64,000 nucleotides of DNA. Origin: Thunnus maccoyii (Eukaryota > Chordata > Actinopteri > Scombriformes > Scombridae). Below are positions 1 to 12,550 of the stretch, in pieces; position 1 is the stretch's first letter; each line of letters starts with the position of its first letter. Made by a program: the position numbers and the translations under genes. The notes below the pieces were generated by a model. The model made no database searches. It was not told the origin of the DNA and saw only the letters and a program-made list of their open reading frames with translations. The stretch is from positions 14,649,501-14,713,500 of the forward strand of contig NC_056551.1 of assembly GCF_910596095.1 (NCBI RefSeq), in the 5' to 3' direction.

Positions 1-3000
1 TTGTCTGTCTTTTAATTTGACTTTTATTTAATCAAGAAACCCATCAGTTAGACTCAAAATCACTTTTACAAAAGAGGCCAGGAAAAGCTGTTTCACTGAG
101 GGATATAACAGTATACAAAATATACAAAAGAAAGCATAAAAGAGGATGAAATAGACACATCATAGACAATAAATCATTATAACAAACTGTCATATCAATA
201 TCAATAGAAGTCATACCAACACAGTATGAGCAGTGAGTCCAGGTATCGATGTTTTATTTAGTTGTGCAAAACAGCAGCATCTTCTCATGAAAGTCAGGAT
301 CAAAGTCTTCCACTACAAGATTTAAATTTTCCCAAAAAGATCAGTTCACATAATTTCAACTCAAAACCTGCATAGTGCACTGCAGGAAGTGGGAGTATTT
401 CAAGTACTTTTTGACAGCAGGGGTTGTTTTAGCTGCAGGGCTTGTGTGGCACATCTCTGGTGATAGTGTGTGTACTGTTTGTTTGTGTAAATGTAATAAT
501 GTGAAGATACTATAAATCTGTAGCAGCAGAGATACGTAGAGGTTTCTGACTGATTCAGCTCACACGTTAGGGACAGACAACAACATCGACACTGTATGAA
601 TTGTGCATATCCAGTGTGTCCTTTGACACCTCCTATCCCTGCATAAACAGAGATTTTTTTGGTTATTTTGCAAAAGCCTGGCACTAGTGTGTATGAATGA
701 GGCATACAGCACAGTATTTGAACTGTTCTTTGTTAGTGTGTAGGACAGTGGAGAAACAAGAAAGTAAGCTAGAACTGAAGCTGCAATGTTACCTAATTAT
801 AAAGCAAGAAAGTTACTACAACTCCCTATTAGACTATCATTGATTTCAGATTTTTGCAGTATATGTGTGTACTTTGGCATTTGTATCAGCCAGAAATATC
901 TGATTGTTTTTTGCCCTGAGGATGATAATGTTTAGTGGTATTTCCACAGCTTTTGGTATTATCATTTATTTATAAATTTGCATTATTTTGGCAGCATTTG
1001 TATTATGTGTAGTCCTATTTTTTCTGCTGAGAAAGCCTTAATGGAGCTCTCTCAGGTATATGGCATTTTTTATTTTTTTGTGGCCTCTGGCTAATGTGAT
1101 TCATATGTTTTTTCCCCCTTTCATTATCACTAAGGAGGATCCCCGCCTGGGATGAGCTGTTATCTAATGAAAATAGTCTGATTCATCTCCCATCTTTATC
1201 CTTAGACCAATTTTTGGTAACTACCTCAATAAGCTGCCTTCAAAAGAAAATTTAAGTGTAATGTCTTTACCTAATTTAAGTAAATTAGGTAATTTACCTA
1301 ATTTAAGGTTGTTCAGAAGACAAGTAACTGATGCCTTTATTTACATCGCTTTCATCAAAGCAACTACCTGCATCTTGTTTGTTTGATCCTGACTAGCTGA
1401 GTGGAATCAGTGAGAAGACCTGAGTCTCCCTTTTTTTGTTACCCCTGTGAATTGGTATTCAGTTTCCGAGCTATCTGCTAGAGGAAGGACTCAAGAAAAT
1501 ATAATAACGTGATGACTATATTGAGACGAAACCTGTTGTGAAAAGTGTTGCAAGTTAAGCTCATCCACTTACAGTGACTTTGGAGACTGAAGACAGCCTG
1601 TTGTTATTCTCTTCAGTTCCTGTGGAGCGAAGAGAACTCGTCATCTACCCCCTGCTGTATTAACTCTATTACCGTATCCCGCGCAATGTCATGATCGTTA
1701 CTGAAGGTGAAGTGGCGGGTTTTGCAGTGAACCGGACAATCACAGTGGGGCTTTCTCAGTGGTGGTAGATGGTACGTGCTTTTCCTCAAGGATAACGTTG
1801 TTTGCTTCAATGTTCAAAAGACAAAACCTGTGGCCTGTGACAACATTTTCCAAAATCTTCTCCAATGTGTAGAAAGGCTGTGGCAAAACAGTGGGTTCTA
1901 TCTAATGATAGCTACCTCAAAGGTTGCTTACATGTTCATTTCTGAGGTTTGGGAGAAAGTAAAGGGGTAGTTTGGCTGTGGACAGAAATGTCTGACTGGA
2001 TGGAACAATCCCAGCAAATACACAGAGACTTCCAGTGTAGATTAGGCAGCAAACTAGGAGAGCTCTTTTGAAATCCTACCTAAAACTTTCAGAAAAACCG
2101 GAGATACTTATTTATTGCAACTTCGTTGAAATGTGATGGGAAAGTCAATGAATAAGCAAAGTTACAACCAGGACAAAAATAACAATAGAAATAGTCATGA
2201 TTAGGACTAGCAACAAGCTAATGCTAGCTACTTCAATGCTACACATGCCTTGGTGCAAATCCCAGCAAATAGACAGAACCAGGCCAGCTAAATTAAGCAA
2301 AAATGTGATATTAATGTGACTTGTTGGTGATGGCTGAATCAAATGAAATTCGTGGTGCAGTCTTGAAACAAGCCCCCTCAGCCAGAAAACTCATGAAAAG
2401 GACATTGAACAATACTTCTCACATTAATGTAGCAAGACAAGTACTCATTTTACATCGTCATAAATATGATATTAGGTAAATCGTTGAAACAATATTCTAA
2501 TACACATCATTAAATACACATAATGGTACGTTTAGGACATGGGTGATGCTCAGCAGTGTCATCTTTCTCCAAAAGCCATGTTGGTCTCACATTCTTCTTT
2601 TGACTGAAAGCCATTATTTGGGATTCCAGTGATTATTTAGGTGAGAAAGATTCCCTCAATTCCCTTTCTGATCCTGCCAGAGCCACTGATATTCTGCCAA
2701 TGTGCAGCAGTGAGCTCCTTGGCATCAGCCTTCATCGTGGACTATTTTCATGGATGTTTTTAGCAGCAACAACCAGCATGAATCACTCTCAGCCGGTCAA
2801 AAAGGTCAGTAGGATCTGTTGGTCCTCATGTTCTGTTTTAGCTCACTTTTTAAGGTCAGCAGACTTTCAAGTCCTCTGTTCAGAAGTCAGGGTTGGCATA
2901 TTTCAGTTTTTGATGTTTGAGACAAATGACTTTAAGCTTATCACAAATTAAAGCCCCTAAAAGTGCATCTTTGAAGTTTCAAAAGCTTAGTCCTCACAGG

Positions 3001-4804
3001 GGAGGTTTTGGATCAGGCCAAGACGAAAACTGTGAGCTAAGAAGAAGGAGATTTTACTAAGGTGACAAATGAAAGTCAAAGGCGTTAATCTAACTGTAGG
3101 TCAAATAACATAAAGCAAACACCTCTGTGTTAAAGAATAAATAAACATCAACAATCCTGTTTGCCTTCCGGGAAACAATCAGCATCATGATACTGTTGGC
3201 AGCTGTTGGTCTAACCTGCCATGAAATTGTCAGTTAATATTTCATTTTGCTCTTGCATGGCAAAATTTGATGAATTAGTCATATCTTTCGTTTCACTATA
3301 GCCAAAATCTGGTTTAATGTAATATAACTCTATGCAATTAGCTTCCCCTAATTTTACCTCAAATGACCCAATCCTCCAACATTTGTAAAACATGATACAC
3401 TGGAGATCATCCTCTTGAATAGAAAATGTGTCCAAACTAGAAAACACATCATCAAATACAAAGAAATTCTTGTGCCATATAGTAAAAGTCAATAAAAACA
3501 GAGATGCTTCCCCTGAGCCCCTTTCAAGATGATGCAGCTCCTCTTGCCAGGATGTAAACTGTGCTTACTATCAGAAATAAAAAAGATATTATTCACTGAT
3601 TTAGACTTATAGGAAGCTACAAAGCTAGCTCCAATGCACATTTGTTTGGGCAATCCATAACACAGCATCATTTGTTCAACAAACAATGCTGCCAACATCA
3701 GATTTGTGTCTGACAGGACCTCAGTGGTTCAAATATTTAAATATTGTCAACACTGGAATGAATCAAGTTTACTTTGTCATGGGAATTTGCTCAATGCAGA
3801 TTAATGATCTAGTGTGGAAAAGTTTATAACTACAGAGTAATAGAATCAGCAATTTATTTACTTGTGTTGACATCTACGCAGTCACATCATGGGTCTTGAT
3901 CTCATCATGAGTCAGTAATTTAAATAATAATATGCTGTGTATTGCACATTGTGTATACTGTTGAAAGGGATGCTGGACACTTTGTTATTGGTGATTTAAA
4001 TACATTGCATCCAAAAATCTGAGTTTTCGTTGACTTACTTGAAAAACTAGATTTTTGTTATTTTTAAAGCTTCATATGATCCCCCTAAACAAATAAAACA
4101 CAGAATTATCTTACTCGTCACATTCGGTATCATAACACACATGCCAACAAATTCATTTCAAACTTGCTCAGTCTGGCACAGCATATTTTCCAGTTTACAC
4201 TTAACTGTATTCAAACCCACGAACATGTTGTTGTTGTTTTTTTGAAAACCCTTGACTCGACTCTGAACACTGATGACATATTGTGTTTGACTCAGTGTTA
4301 CAGTCAATGCCATTACCTCACAGTGGACAATCTTGCATCTTTTATGACCAATCTGTCATAATGTTTTAGTCACAGACATTATTTTAGACACAGTATTGTC
4401 ACTGACATGAGCAATAACTTGTGTCACACCAAAATTAATGATTTGTTAGATGAGTTGGTATTAGAGTAAATGCTCTGAAATTGTTCCCCGCCAATGTCCA
4501 ATAATAACAATAATAATTCCTTTGTGAAGTTTATAGTGCTATGTTTTGTTGAAAATATATCAGAGTGGTGTTGATTCAATGTTATTGTATTTTCAAGGCT
4601 GTACTTTAAAGTGTTGTACTGTATTGCACCAGATGGTAAAATGCTGCGTCTGCCTTCTGCCTTCCGGTATAAATTAACTTAAAAATATGGGCTCATAGGA
4701 AATAAAAATGTCTACATTGCCTTAACATTACAAAATATTGGTCAAATCTATATTTCATTTCTTAATTATGTAAATAATTGGAACCATTATGATGGGAAAA
4801 AGTA

Positions 4805-4806
<2 letters not shown>

Positions 4807-4845
<39 letters not shown>
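4807..4845. repeat. GA dinucleotide microsatellite
   Basis: About 19 uninterrupted copies of AG, followed by a GCGAG break. It lies in non-coding DNA upstream of cabp7 and is probably length-polymorphic. Confidence 0.95.
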
Positions 4846-4849
<4 letters not shown>

Positions 4850-5099
4850 ATGGTGCAATGTGTTAGTATATGGACTGATAAAACAGTGTCTATAAAAAGA
4901 TGATAGATTACATGAGATTATAATGCACATAGTTATGTCCCTTGTGGTTTCATCTGTACATATTTTAAATATTCACCCCTCATGGTGTGAAACAATCAGT
5001 AGTCCAGCCACTGCTCAGCTGGCTCAGTGAATTCATTATTTATCACTGGCACCAGAGGTCATGACATTGAATCTAGGGTGGTGCTGAAGGAAAGATAAC

Positions 5100-5775
5100 A
5101 AAACTCAAGCACCGCTGCTGGCTGTAATTTAGACAAATATGTTGTGTATGATATTGTCACAATCTGCTCTTCAGTCCTTCTCTGCAGTGACAGTCTCTCA
5201 TCCCCAGCCCTCAGCGTTGTTCTCTGTCTCTGTTTCCAGTTCCTGCTCACTTCTCTTAGGCCATGTACTTTCCTCCTACTCACCAGACCTGCCATCCTCA
5301 AGCTGTCCACCAGACTTTCCCTCCTTTTCCATATCTACACACCTGTTCCCACTTCTCATCAGTCCTGCAGCTATCTGGCCCACTCCTCACCTTTCCTCAT
5401 CAGACACACTACTTATATCGGTCCATTTCCTTTGTTATCTGCTAGTTTGTCACAGTTGCTCCCACTGATGCTCACGTTCTAGCTAACCTGATCCTGACTC
5501 TGCCTGTATCTGATCCTGCTCATGTCTGTTCCTATTCTTTTTGTTACCCTGTTCCTATACCTGTTCCTGCGGTTTTGACATTTGGACTGATTTTGACCTG
5601 CCTGCCTGCCTTGCCCCGTTTGGACTTGTTTGCCTGATTCAGACTGATTCTTGTTTTGACCTGTAAGCCTGCTTTTCTGTTGTTTGAGCATTAAAGCCCC
5701 TTCATTCAACCTGTCTGTCTGTCAAGTCTGCATTTGTTTTCTCCACCTGTCTGCCCCATTCTTATTCATGACAGA
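5100..5775 (+). mobile_element. Probable decayed LTR (Gypsy-like) remnant
   Basis: This is a C/T-rich stretch in which TGATCCTG, TTCCTG and CCTGCCTGCCTGCC motifs recur. It then has an ATTAAA signal near 5690, a CTGTCTGTCTGTC tract and a terminal ATGACA. That order (C/T-rich body, polyadenylation signal, short repeats, terminal ACA) is typical of fish Gypsy-type long terminal repeats. No internal gag or pol frame and no partner LTR are present, so at best it is a solo or truncated LTR. I could not define target-site duplications. The short overlapping plus-strand frames across it are a by-product of the pyrimidine-rich composition. Confidence 0.4.
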
Positions 5776-7199
5776 TATGTCAAGATATGGTACAGACAGT
5801 GTCACTTGTTCAGAAGGACCTCAATGAATGCGCCAAAGACTGACCTCTTGCAACAGCTTTTTCTATTTCCCCACAGGGCTATGGACTGCCGGTGTGGGCT
5901 ATCACTTGTAAACTGCGGTCTCTCACTCGTTCTTGTGTCATTCATGTACGCAAGATGGATGGTCAGTGCTTGTATAGTTGCGTGCTTGCATGCAAATTAC
6001 AAGTGGTGCTTTTCCCATTCACATGCTTGCATGCAAATTAGTTTTCTTTGCAGAGGCAGCGCCTGGTGTAATTATATGCTTTCAATGTGTAAGTTTATCC
6101 AAGCTCTTGGTTTAGCAGCAGTTTTCAAGTAAAACACGTTCATATTCTTGTTCTCGACACTTTTTTCTGATTCCTGTGTAGCAGGCTAGTATTGTTCATG
6201 TATTGATTGGTGTCATTTCTACATAGGTAAAATTTCATATCCTACATGTTAATTTTTTTTTATTGCCTGCCTTGTTTTATCTAATAACGACTACTGTGCA
6301 AGCATTGAAGATCCTTGTGTATTTGAGGATCTACATCAAAAAGAACCACCGATGTTCTGTGCCTTTGATGTGCAACTGCTCTTTTTACCACTTCAAACAG
6401 AATACTGTGATGCAGGGTGAGGATAGGAGCCAAATGGCAATGTTTATGGATTATTTACCAAAAGTTGTAGTTAATTATAAACACATGAACCTGCTCGCTG
6501 CCTTCTGTCACAACCAATTGTGTTATGGCCATGGTAACAGGTATTGGCTCTGAGGGTGTTCATTAGTATATATCCATAGCAAACAGAGAATTTGCATTGT
6601 GAGATTTTAAGATTGAACACAGTAAATATCTATAACAAGCTAAGTAACCTCATATACTGTATGTACACTACTTTTTGATAGTTTATAAACTGCCCTACAT
6701 TTTTGTAGAATAAAACCTGAAACTGAATAGATCTTTATTTATACCGGGAGCCACATTGTCACTTGTGTTATAATGAAATCACCATCGTGAGACAGGAACA
6801 TTTTCTTTTCTATTTTCATGCATCTCAGAAAATGCCATTTTGAGCTGCACTTTGCACTGTGCACCAACAAAAACTTTTTAAAAATAGTTTCTATCCCTGG
6901 TGCTGAAACATCTAACTGTTTCTCTCCCCATGATGCTAAAGAATTCAACTACAGCATCTGAAATCACTCCTTATTTACTATATAGTGCACTATATTTATT
7001 GCACACAATTATTGTTTTTGAGTGTCCAAATTCTGAGTGTCAAATTTCTGGACTATGTAGTGGCCTCAAAGATTCCTAAAACTGAAAGAAAAAAGTAGTG
7101 TCTATGCTATGTATACCACAATGCAATGTGTTGCATTTAAATTACAGTTGTTAAACACGATACCTGCCAGCAATGATGTAAAATGATGATTTACAAGTA

Positions 7200-7705
7200 G
7201 TAAATAAAATAGTCTCTATCCATGGTGCTGAATTGTTCAATTACAGTCTCTCGGTCTCTATCCATGGTGCTGAAATTGTCAACTACAGTCTCTCTGGGCT
7301 CATCCCAGTATTCCACAAGAGTGTCCTGTTGCACGTGAACTTCCTGTTAAAATGATCGTAAGCCTGCACCAATGCAGACTCACTAATTATGGGCTTCACA
7401 GTCCAGTTACACTCCGTGCTAATTTGATTGGGACAGCCCTTAATATGGCGAACCTCCACGTGAGTGCACAATTGGAGGGGGAGTGGATAGGGCAAGGGGA
7501 TAGGGGCTGGTTTGGGATTGGGCCATACGGGCTCTTTGTCTCTATCCATGGTGCTGAAATTGCCAACCACAGTCTCTATTCATGGTACAGAAACATTCAA
7601 CTAAATTTTCTCTGTCTCTATCCATAGTGCTGAAATATTCAATCACAATCTCCCTGTCTGTTTCTGTAGTGCTGAAATATTCAACCACAGCCTCTTTGTT
7701 CAACA
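7200..7705 (+). repeat. Decayed tandem repeat (40-45 bp unit) split by an insertion
   Basis: Units built around CTATCCATGGTGCTGAA, followed by an A/T-rich CAACTACAGTCTCT-like half, begin near 7216, 7257, 7545, 7575, 7617 and 7660. A diverged outlier lies near 6892. The run is interrupted by about 245 bp of unrelated sequence (7291-7535), listed separately. Units diverge by roughly 10-25 percent by eye, so the array is old. It ends about 200 bp before the first visible cabp7 exon, so it lies in the intron or upstream region. Confidence 0.7.
7291..7535. mobile_element. Putative short inverted-repeat element inside the tandem repeat
   Basis: This unique segment interrupts otherwise continuous tandem units. 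Its left end begins GGGCTCATCCCAG and its right end reads GGGATTGGGCCATACGGGCTC. The ends are a loose inverted match around GGGCT and CCCA. The interior includes GATTGGGACAGCCC and a G-rich run, which resemble the ends of a short inverted-repeat element common in fish genomes. I could not define a clean target duplication because both flanks are repeat units. Confidence 0.4.
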
Positions 7706-7898
7706 GAAACACACATTTTTAAGCTGTTTTACACTACAAATACTTCAACTCTTAAATTTAACAATGTGCGCACACATATTTCAACTCAATATACTCAACT
7801 GAGCCTGCCAGCCATTGCTCACACTGTGAAAGCGTAAGTGATAAATCTACATAAACATGCCTGTTGTTCTTAACGCAATTATTGCCATCTTCCAACAG

Positions 7899-9013
7899 AG
7901 ATTCGTGAGGCTTTCAAAGTATTTGACCGTGATGGGAACGGCTTCATCTCAAAGCAGGAGTTGGGGGTGGCCATGCGCTCTCTGGGCTACATGCCCAATG
8001 AGGTGGAGCTGGAGGTTATCATCCAAAGACTTGATATGGATGGTAAGTGTCTCTCTTTCTCTCTGGTTCAGTAAATTCATAAGTGCACAGGCTGCCGCAT
8101 ATAATCCAAAGCACAAGCTACACAGTGACATGATGTTTGTGTCACTGTTTGTTTTATCAGGTGATGGTCAGGTTGGCTTTGAAGAATTTGTCACGTTGCT
8201 TGGACCAAAACTCTCAGCTGCTGGAATGCCTGATAAGTTCAACGGAGCAGACTTTGATTCTGTGTTTTGGAAGGTATATGTTGTCCGCTTCATTTTCAGC
8301 ATAATCATCATCATTTAAGCAACATAGATTCTAGCATAACAAATGTATAATACATTGCTTCTCTGACCTTTCTCAAAAAAAAATGAAGTTCTCAATCTTT
8401 AAATGGCCTTGGCAGACTACAACAGCGTTCTGATAAATGTGACACTTCTGATTTCAATGAAAATGTGTTCTGTTTTGAAGTAATAGCCCACTGAAATACT
8501 CTCACTGTTCATAGCCAGGAGCTATACCCCCCTGTACTACCACTATTTATTGCTGAGCTGCAGCTTATGTGCGTCCCTGAGGGGCGTTGAGGCGGCAGTT
8601 TTTCCTCTGCTAATGAAACTTTTCTTGGTATTTTGTGTCTTCCCAGTGTGACATGCAGAAATTGACTGTCGATGAGCTTAAGAGACTACTTTACGATACT
8701 TTCCGTGACCACCTCACTATGAAAGACATTGAGAACATCATCATGACTGAGGAGAACCACCTGAACAGTCCAGAGTCCCATGTGGACATTGAAAGTAAGA
8801 TTTTATTTCACACACTGTTCAGACATTTTTAAAGGTCTTTTAAGACACTCAGATAAGCTAATATGTTTTGTAAATCTTTCCACAGCGAGCCCAACTCAAC
8901 AGGAAAAACATACATGTGTGCGTAAAAGCCTGATTTGTGCCTTCGCCATTGCATTCATCATCAGCGTTATGCTCATTGCAGCAAATCAAATGCTCCGCAG
9001 AGGAATGAAGTAA
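7899..9013 (+). CDS. cabp7: Calcium-binding protein 7 (calneuron-2), 3' coding exons
   Basis: Calneurons are neuronal calcium sensors at the trans-Golgi that inhibit phosphatidylinositol 4-kinase beta and so restrain vesicle traffic. Coding exons are 7899-8042, 8161-8273, 8647-8794 and 8886-9013, all with GT-AG borders and consistent phase. The first coding exon, about 36 residues in the family, is not found. Two canonical EF-hand loops are visible: [12 protein letters not shown] in the first exon and [12 protein letters not shown] across the first visible intron. The second half lacks working EF loops, as in the family. A C-terminal hydrophobic segment ([20 protein letters not shown]) before LRRGMK is the tail anchor. 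The sequence is nearly identical to mammalian CABP7, closer than to CALN1. It neighbours zmat5 and uqcr10 as in human 22q12. It is partial only at its 5' end. Confidence 0.93.
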
Positions 9014-9798
9014 ATAAATGTTTCCAGCTGGTTGCAAAGGGATTTAAGGATGGACACTGAAAAAGCAAACGTTAAGCAAAAATTTTTGCCGTTTTTGACT
9101 TTGTTCAATGTTCTCAACATTTTGGCCCCAAAGACAGTTGACTCGCAAGGACGCTATCACGGCTTCTCTCTATAATGTACCTAAATGATGTCATGCAATG
9201 GTTCTGTATGACCAGTAATCACAGCATACCGTGGCAAAAAAGTAAGACTAAAAGAAAGACATTTCAAGGGCTGATTAGTATCCTAAAACAGTAGTGTCAC
9301 ACTGATTCAAATTTCTGATGTTTTTTATGAAATTAGATAGGACAGCAGACTGTGGAAGACTTAACGATTCCAGTGTACAGTATGTGCTATAGTACTAGTT
9401 GTGCTGTTTCTATCGAAACAATTAATATTGTTGATGAGCACCCCGCCATTTGGAATACACCCAATACTGATAGTAATAAAGTAATGAAAAATGTTACTGG
9501 ACTGCATATTAAGTAGTTTTAAATCATCTACCAAAAAACATATGGACAAGGACATAAGGACTGGGTGCTGCAAAATGTGTCTCTTTAAACTCTGTATATT
9601 TATTGTAGTGCCAAGATTTCCAGTCCAGAAGTCCAAAAGGAGTAGCCCCACTAATTCAATACACAAGATTGGACTACTAATAAATATTTTATGAATTATT
9701 GAGTTACAAAAACTCCTTCGGGCTCTACAAATCTGTTGAATGGAATATTTGAAGTATTTTGACAACTTTGTAGCCTTGCAAGCAACATGGCTCAATAG

Positions 9799-10216
9799 GG
9801 ATGGTAATGTTGGTCTGTTGGTCCACCACTTTGATCCAGACTGAAATATTTCAACATTCACAAGACTGATTGACACAGAATTTTGTGCAACATTCATGGT
9901 TCCCAGAGGATGAATCCCAGTGACTTCAGTGATCCCCTGACTTTTCATCTAGTGCCATGTTTAATGTTTAATTTATCCAACACTAAAATACTTAAATACC
10001 TGCAAAAATTACATTCTCGTGAGCCTCAGCTGTGTTTAGTGCTACTTAGCTAATGTTAGCATACTAGCATGCTAAACTAAGATGGAGAACATGGTAAACA
10101 TTATAGCTGCTAAACATCAGCATGTTAACATTGTAACTGTGAGCATGTTGCTATGCTAACATCAAGCACTGCTGTGCTTACATGCAGCTGTCAACATGGC
10201 TATAGACTCCTAGTCT
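9799..10216 (-). mobile_element. Interspersed repeat with TTAGCATGCTAA-rich core
   Basis: This matches from memory a very abundant percomorph repeat. Its pieces in order here are GGTAATGTTGGTCTGTTGGTCC, a GATCCAGACTGAAATATTTCAAC segment, a CCTGACTTTTCATCTAGTG segment, a TTAGCTAATGTTAGCATACTAGCATGC core and a final ATGGCTATAGACTC. The copy is diverged and lacks part of its centre. The 195-codon minus-strand open frame at 9361-9948 overlaps it and is not a gene. Its transposon class is not clear to me. Confidence 0.65.
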
Positions 10217-10328
10217 TGTTAAAATATTGTGAAGCTATATACAGCTTTAGGGTGGTACACGCAAGATGTCATGAAATTGTGCAATTCTGATAGTTGCACT
10301 GATTTGCTACTTTTATTAGATGCTAAAA

Positions 10329-10350
10329 ATATATATATATATATATATTC
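10329..10350. repeat. AT dinucleotide microsatellite
   Basis: About ten alternating AT units in the presumed cabp7 3' UTR or just downstream. Confidence 0.8.
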
Positions 10351-12550
10351 TATAAAGTATTATGTTATTATCCAAGTCCCAGCCTTAGCTTTTGTGCAAT
10401 GTCATAAATGACCAAAATTAATTAAAGGCAAATTTGGAAAATCCATTGTCCCAGTTTTTCCACCATGACAATGGAAATTACAGAGAACCCAATAATTGGA
10501 ACAAACTGGTGAACAAGCACATGTACACTGGACAGCACTGCTGGAAAGAAAAATGGCAAAGAGAGTGGTTGGATGAGAAGCAGACACAGGCTATGACCCT
10601 TAACCACATCTTGTGTACTCAAGTCAGCTGATCTGCAGAATAATCCCAGGGGTCATTTCTAAAGATGCCATGATTTTCTACAAATTAACTGGTTTGTTTT
10701 AAAGGTCAGAGTGAGGCTCCTTAGCTGAGCAGCTTGAGATTTCTTTGCAAATCAAACAGATGTCTTCCCAGCTACAATGTGAACAACTGTACATTCAACA
10801 TTGAACTCCAAATAAATGGCATGACACAGAAGCAAATCACAAAATCTCTCAATACCAGAAAAGATTGTGCACATGGGTATTTATGCAAAACACCCAGACT
10901 CCAAGACAAATATGTATCTCTTGACCATCACACAACTGGTAAAACATGTGTTTCATACTCTACCTGCGATACAATCACAATATTGCGGCATATTTCAAAT
11001 CTGTACATCCATAACAGGCACCAGAATGGGTCATAATGAGTCACAGTGAAGGACAACTGAATGGTTGTATGACCTGAACTACCAGCTGTGAATAAATTCA
11101 ACAAGTTTAGAGTTTCGAGAAAACTAGGTATTGATTGTGATAGTTATAGCAAATGAGTATGAAGGATATTCAGTTCACCTGGCACACTTGCATGTACATT
11201 CAATAAGAAATAAATGTTTGTTCTATTTGTGAGATCAAAATTTGAACTATGATGTATGTATTGAAATAAATATGCAATTTGTAAAGTGATTATTGCAAAA
11301 AAAAAATCTCAGTATTTGACATTTTCCTGTAAATGTCAAAGTTTTGTGGATGTGCAGACAATATCAAAACACTAAATACTTTGCAGTATGCTGTGAACAA
11401 TAATTTAACATATCATGAAAAATGTTGTTTTTTGGCTTTTACATGGACCACCAAAACAACATATTGTTTAAAGTATAACATGGTTATATTTTCTTACTTG
11501 GAAAAGTGACACATTAAATCTATGGGATTTTATTATGAATGTAAGCATAATGTTTTTAAAAAATAAAAAAAAATAAAAATAATTTTAAAAAAGAATACAA
11601 AAAAATATCAGGTTTCTGATGTATAATTTCCAGATTGACTGGACATTCAGATACAAGTTCTTGTGTGTATTAAGACCATGCACTTACATTAACTTTTCTG
11701 ATTTGTTAAGATTCATTTTTCAGAATGTTTTATTTAACAAATGTTTGTCGAATTTGGCAAGTTTTACAAAATGCTATATATTTTTTCTTGCTCTTTTTAT
11801 CTTAAAGTTTATCAAAGCTATATCACAAGAGGAAAAATATGAAAACCGTGAGAATCATTCTGGCAATAAAACTGATATTTGATCTCATGTATTGTAGCAA
11901 TTTATGTATGAACTACTTATATGACATCACATTACCTCTTTGTGTGAACATATCATGTAAAGTATGGGTTTTGTGTGAATGTAAAATATAGTTAATGTAT
12001 GAAATCTTGTCTTAAGACATATAAGCAAGTATTGTGTCCTAATCTGTATGTTGCAGTGTTTTAATGAGCATATTTACGTACACTTTGTTGACGGATTGTC
12101 TTAATTGTTATATGTTTGATTTGGACTGTAGACGTCTTCTGTTCTGTGCCTTTGTAGTATTAAAAACTGCACTCTCATGCCTTGTCTTAAAATAAGGAAA
12201 CCCATTTTACAAAATCCTCCCTTTTAACAAAAATTAAGATAATTCTAGATGTATTTTTAAATTGAAATGACTTATCAGTGATCTAAATACCAATAAGTAT
12301 TCATGCATATCATTATCTTTCTCTCTCCCCTGTTCTTGATAAAAGTTTCTCTAACTTTACAGTTAATATTTGTTGTACCATCCTACAGTGTGACATTACC
12401 GGTAATTTTAATGTCTAGATTGAAAATATCCTGCACTGTTTTATTTCTGTAATTGTTACTGTACATGTAGAGGTTACTGCATCAATTATACACTAATGTA
12501 AGTGGTGTCTAGATGCATGTGGTCCAATAAAAACAGAGAAATTAGAAATG

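Larger units (their letters stand above)
1..7898. other. Non-coding upstream or first-intron sequence of cabp7
   Basis: No exon of a recognisable protein is visible here on either strand. The first cabp7 coding exon should encode about 36 residues before the conserved EIREAF motif, and I could not find it, so it probably lies left of the window. The stretch is AT-rich with short random open frames. It contains a GA microsatellite near 4.8 kb, a pyrimidine-rich LTR-like block at about 5.1-5.77 kb and a decayed tandem repeat at 7.2-7.7 kb, each listed separately. A GC-richer patch at 1613-1810 has a 65-codon minus-strand open frame with no family I recognise. Confidence 0.6.
9014..12550 (+). 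other. cabp7: Probable long 3' UTR of cabp7
   Basis: This AT-rich stretch downstream of the cabp7 stop has no supported coding frame. Several AATAAA signals occur on the plus strand. The most downstream clear one, at 12526-12531 (CCAATAAAAAC), is a good candidate for the distal polyadenylation site. An older interspersed repeat occupies about 9799-10216 and an AT microsatellite lies near 10330. The extent is inferred: mammalian CABP7 also has a long 3' UTR, but no transcript evidence is available here. Confidence 0.45.

Noticed and set aside
5139-5482. Overlapping 109- and 112-codon plus-strand frames
   Set aside because: Both lie in C/T-rich LTR-like sequence and read as Ser/Leu/Pro-rich low complexity. 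Two frames open at once is a composition effect.
7857-8318. 153-codon frame running through a cabp7 exon and intron
   Set aside because: It reads the exon at 7899 out of frame and crosses a clear GT-AG intron. The real protein is recovered by splicing.
9361-9948. 195-codon minus-strand open frame
   Set aside because: It overlaps the non-coding interspersed repeat at 9799-10216 and has no domain or codon pattern of a real gene.
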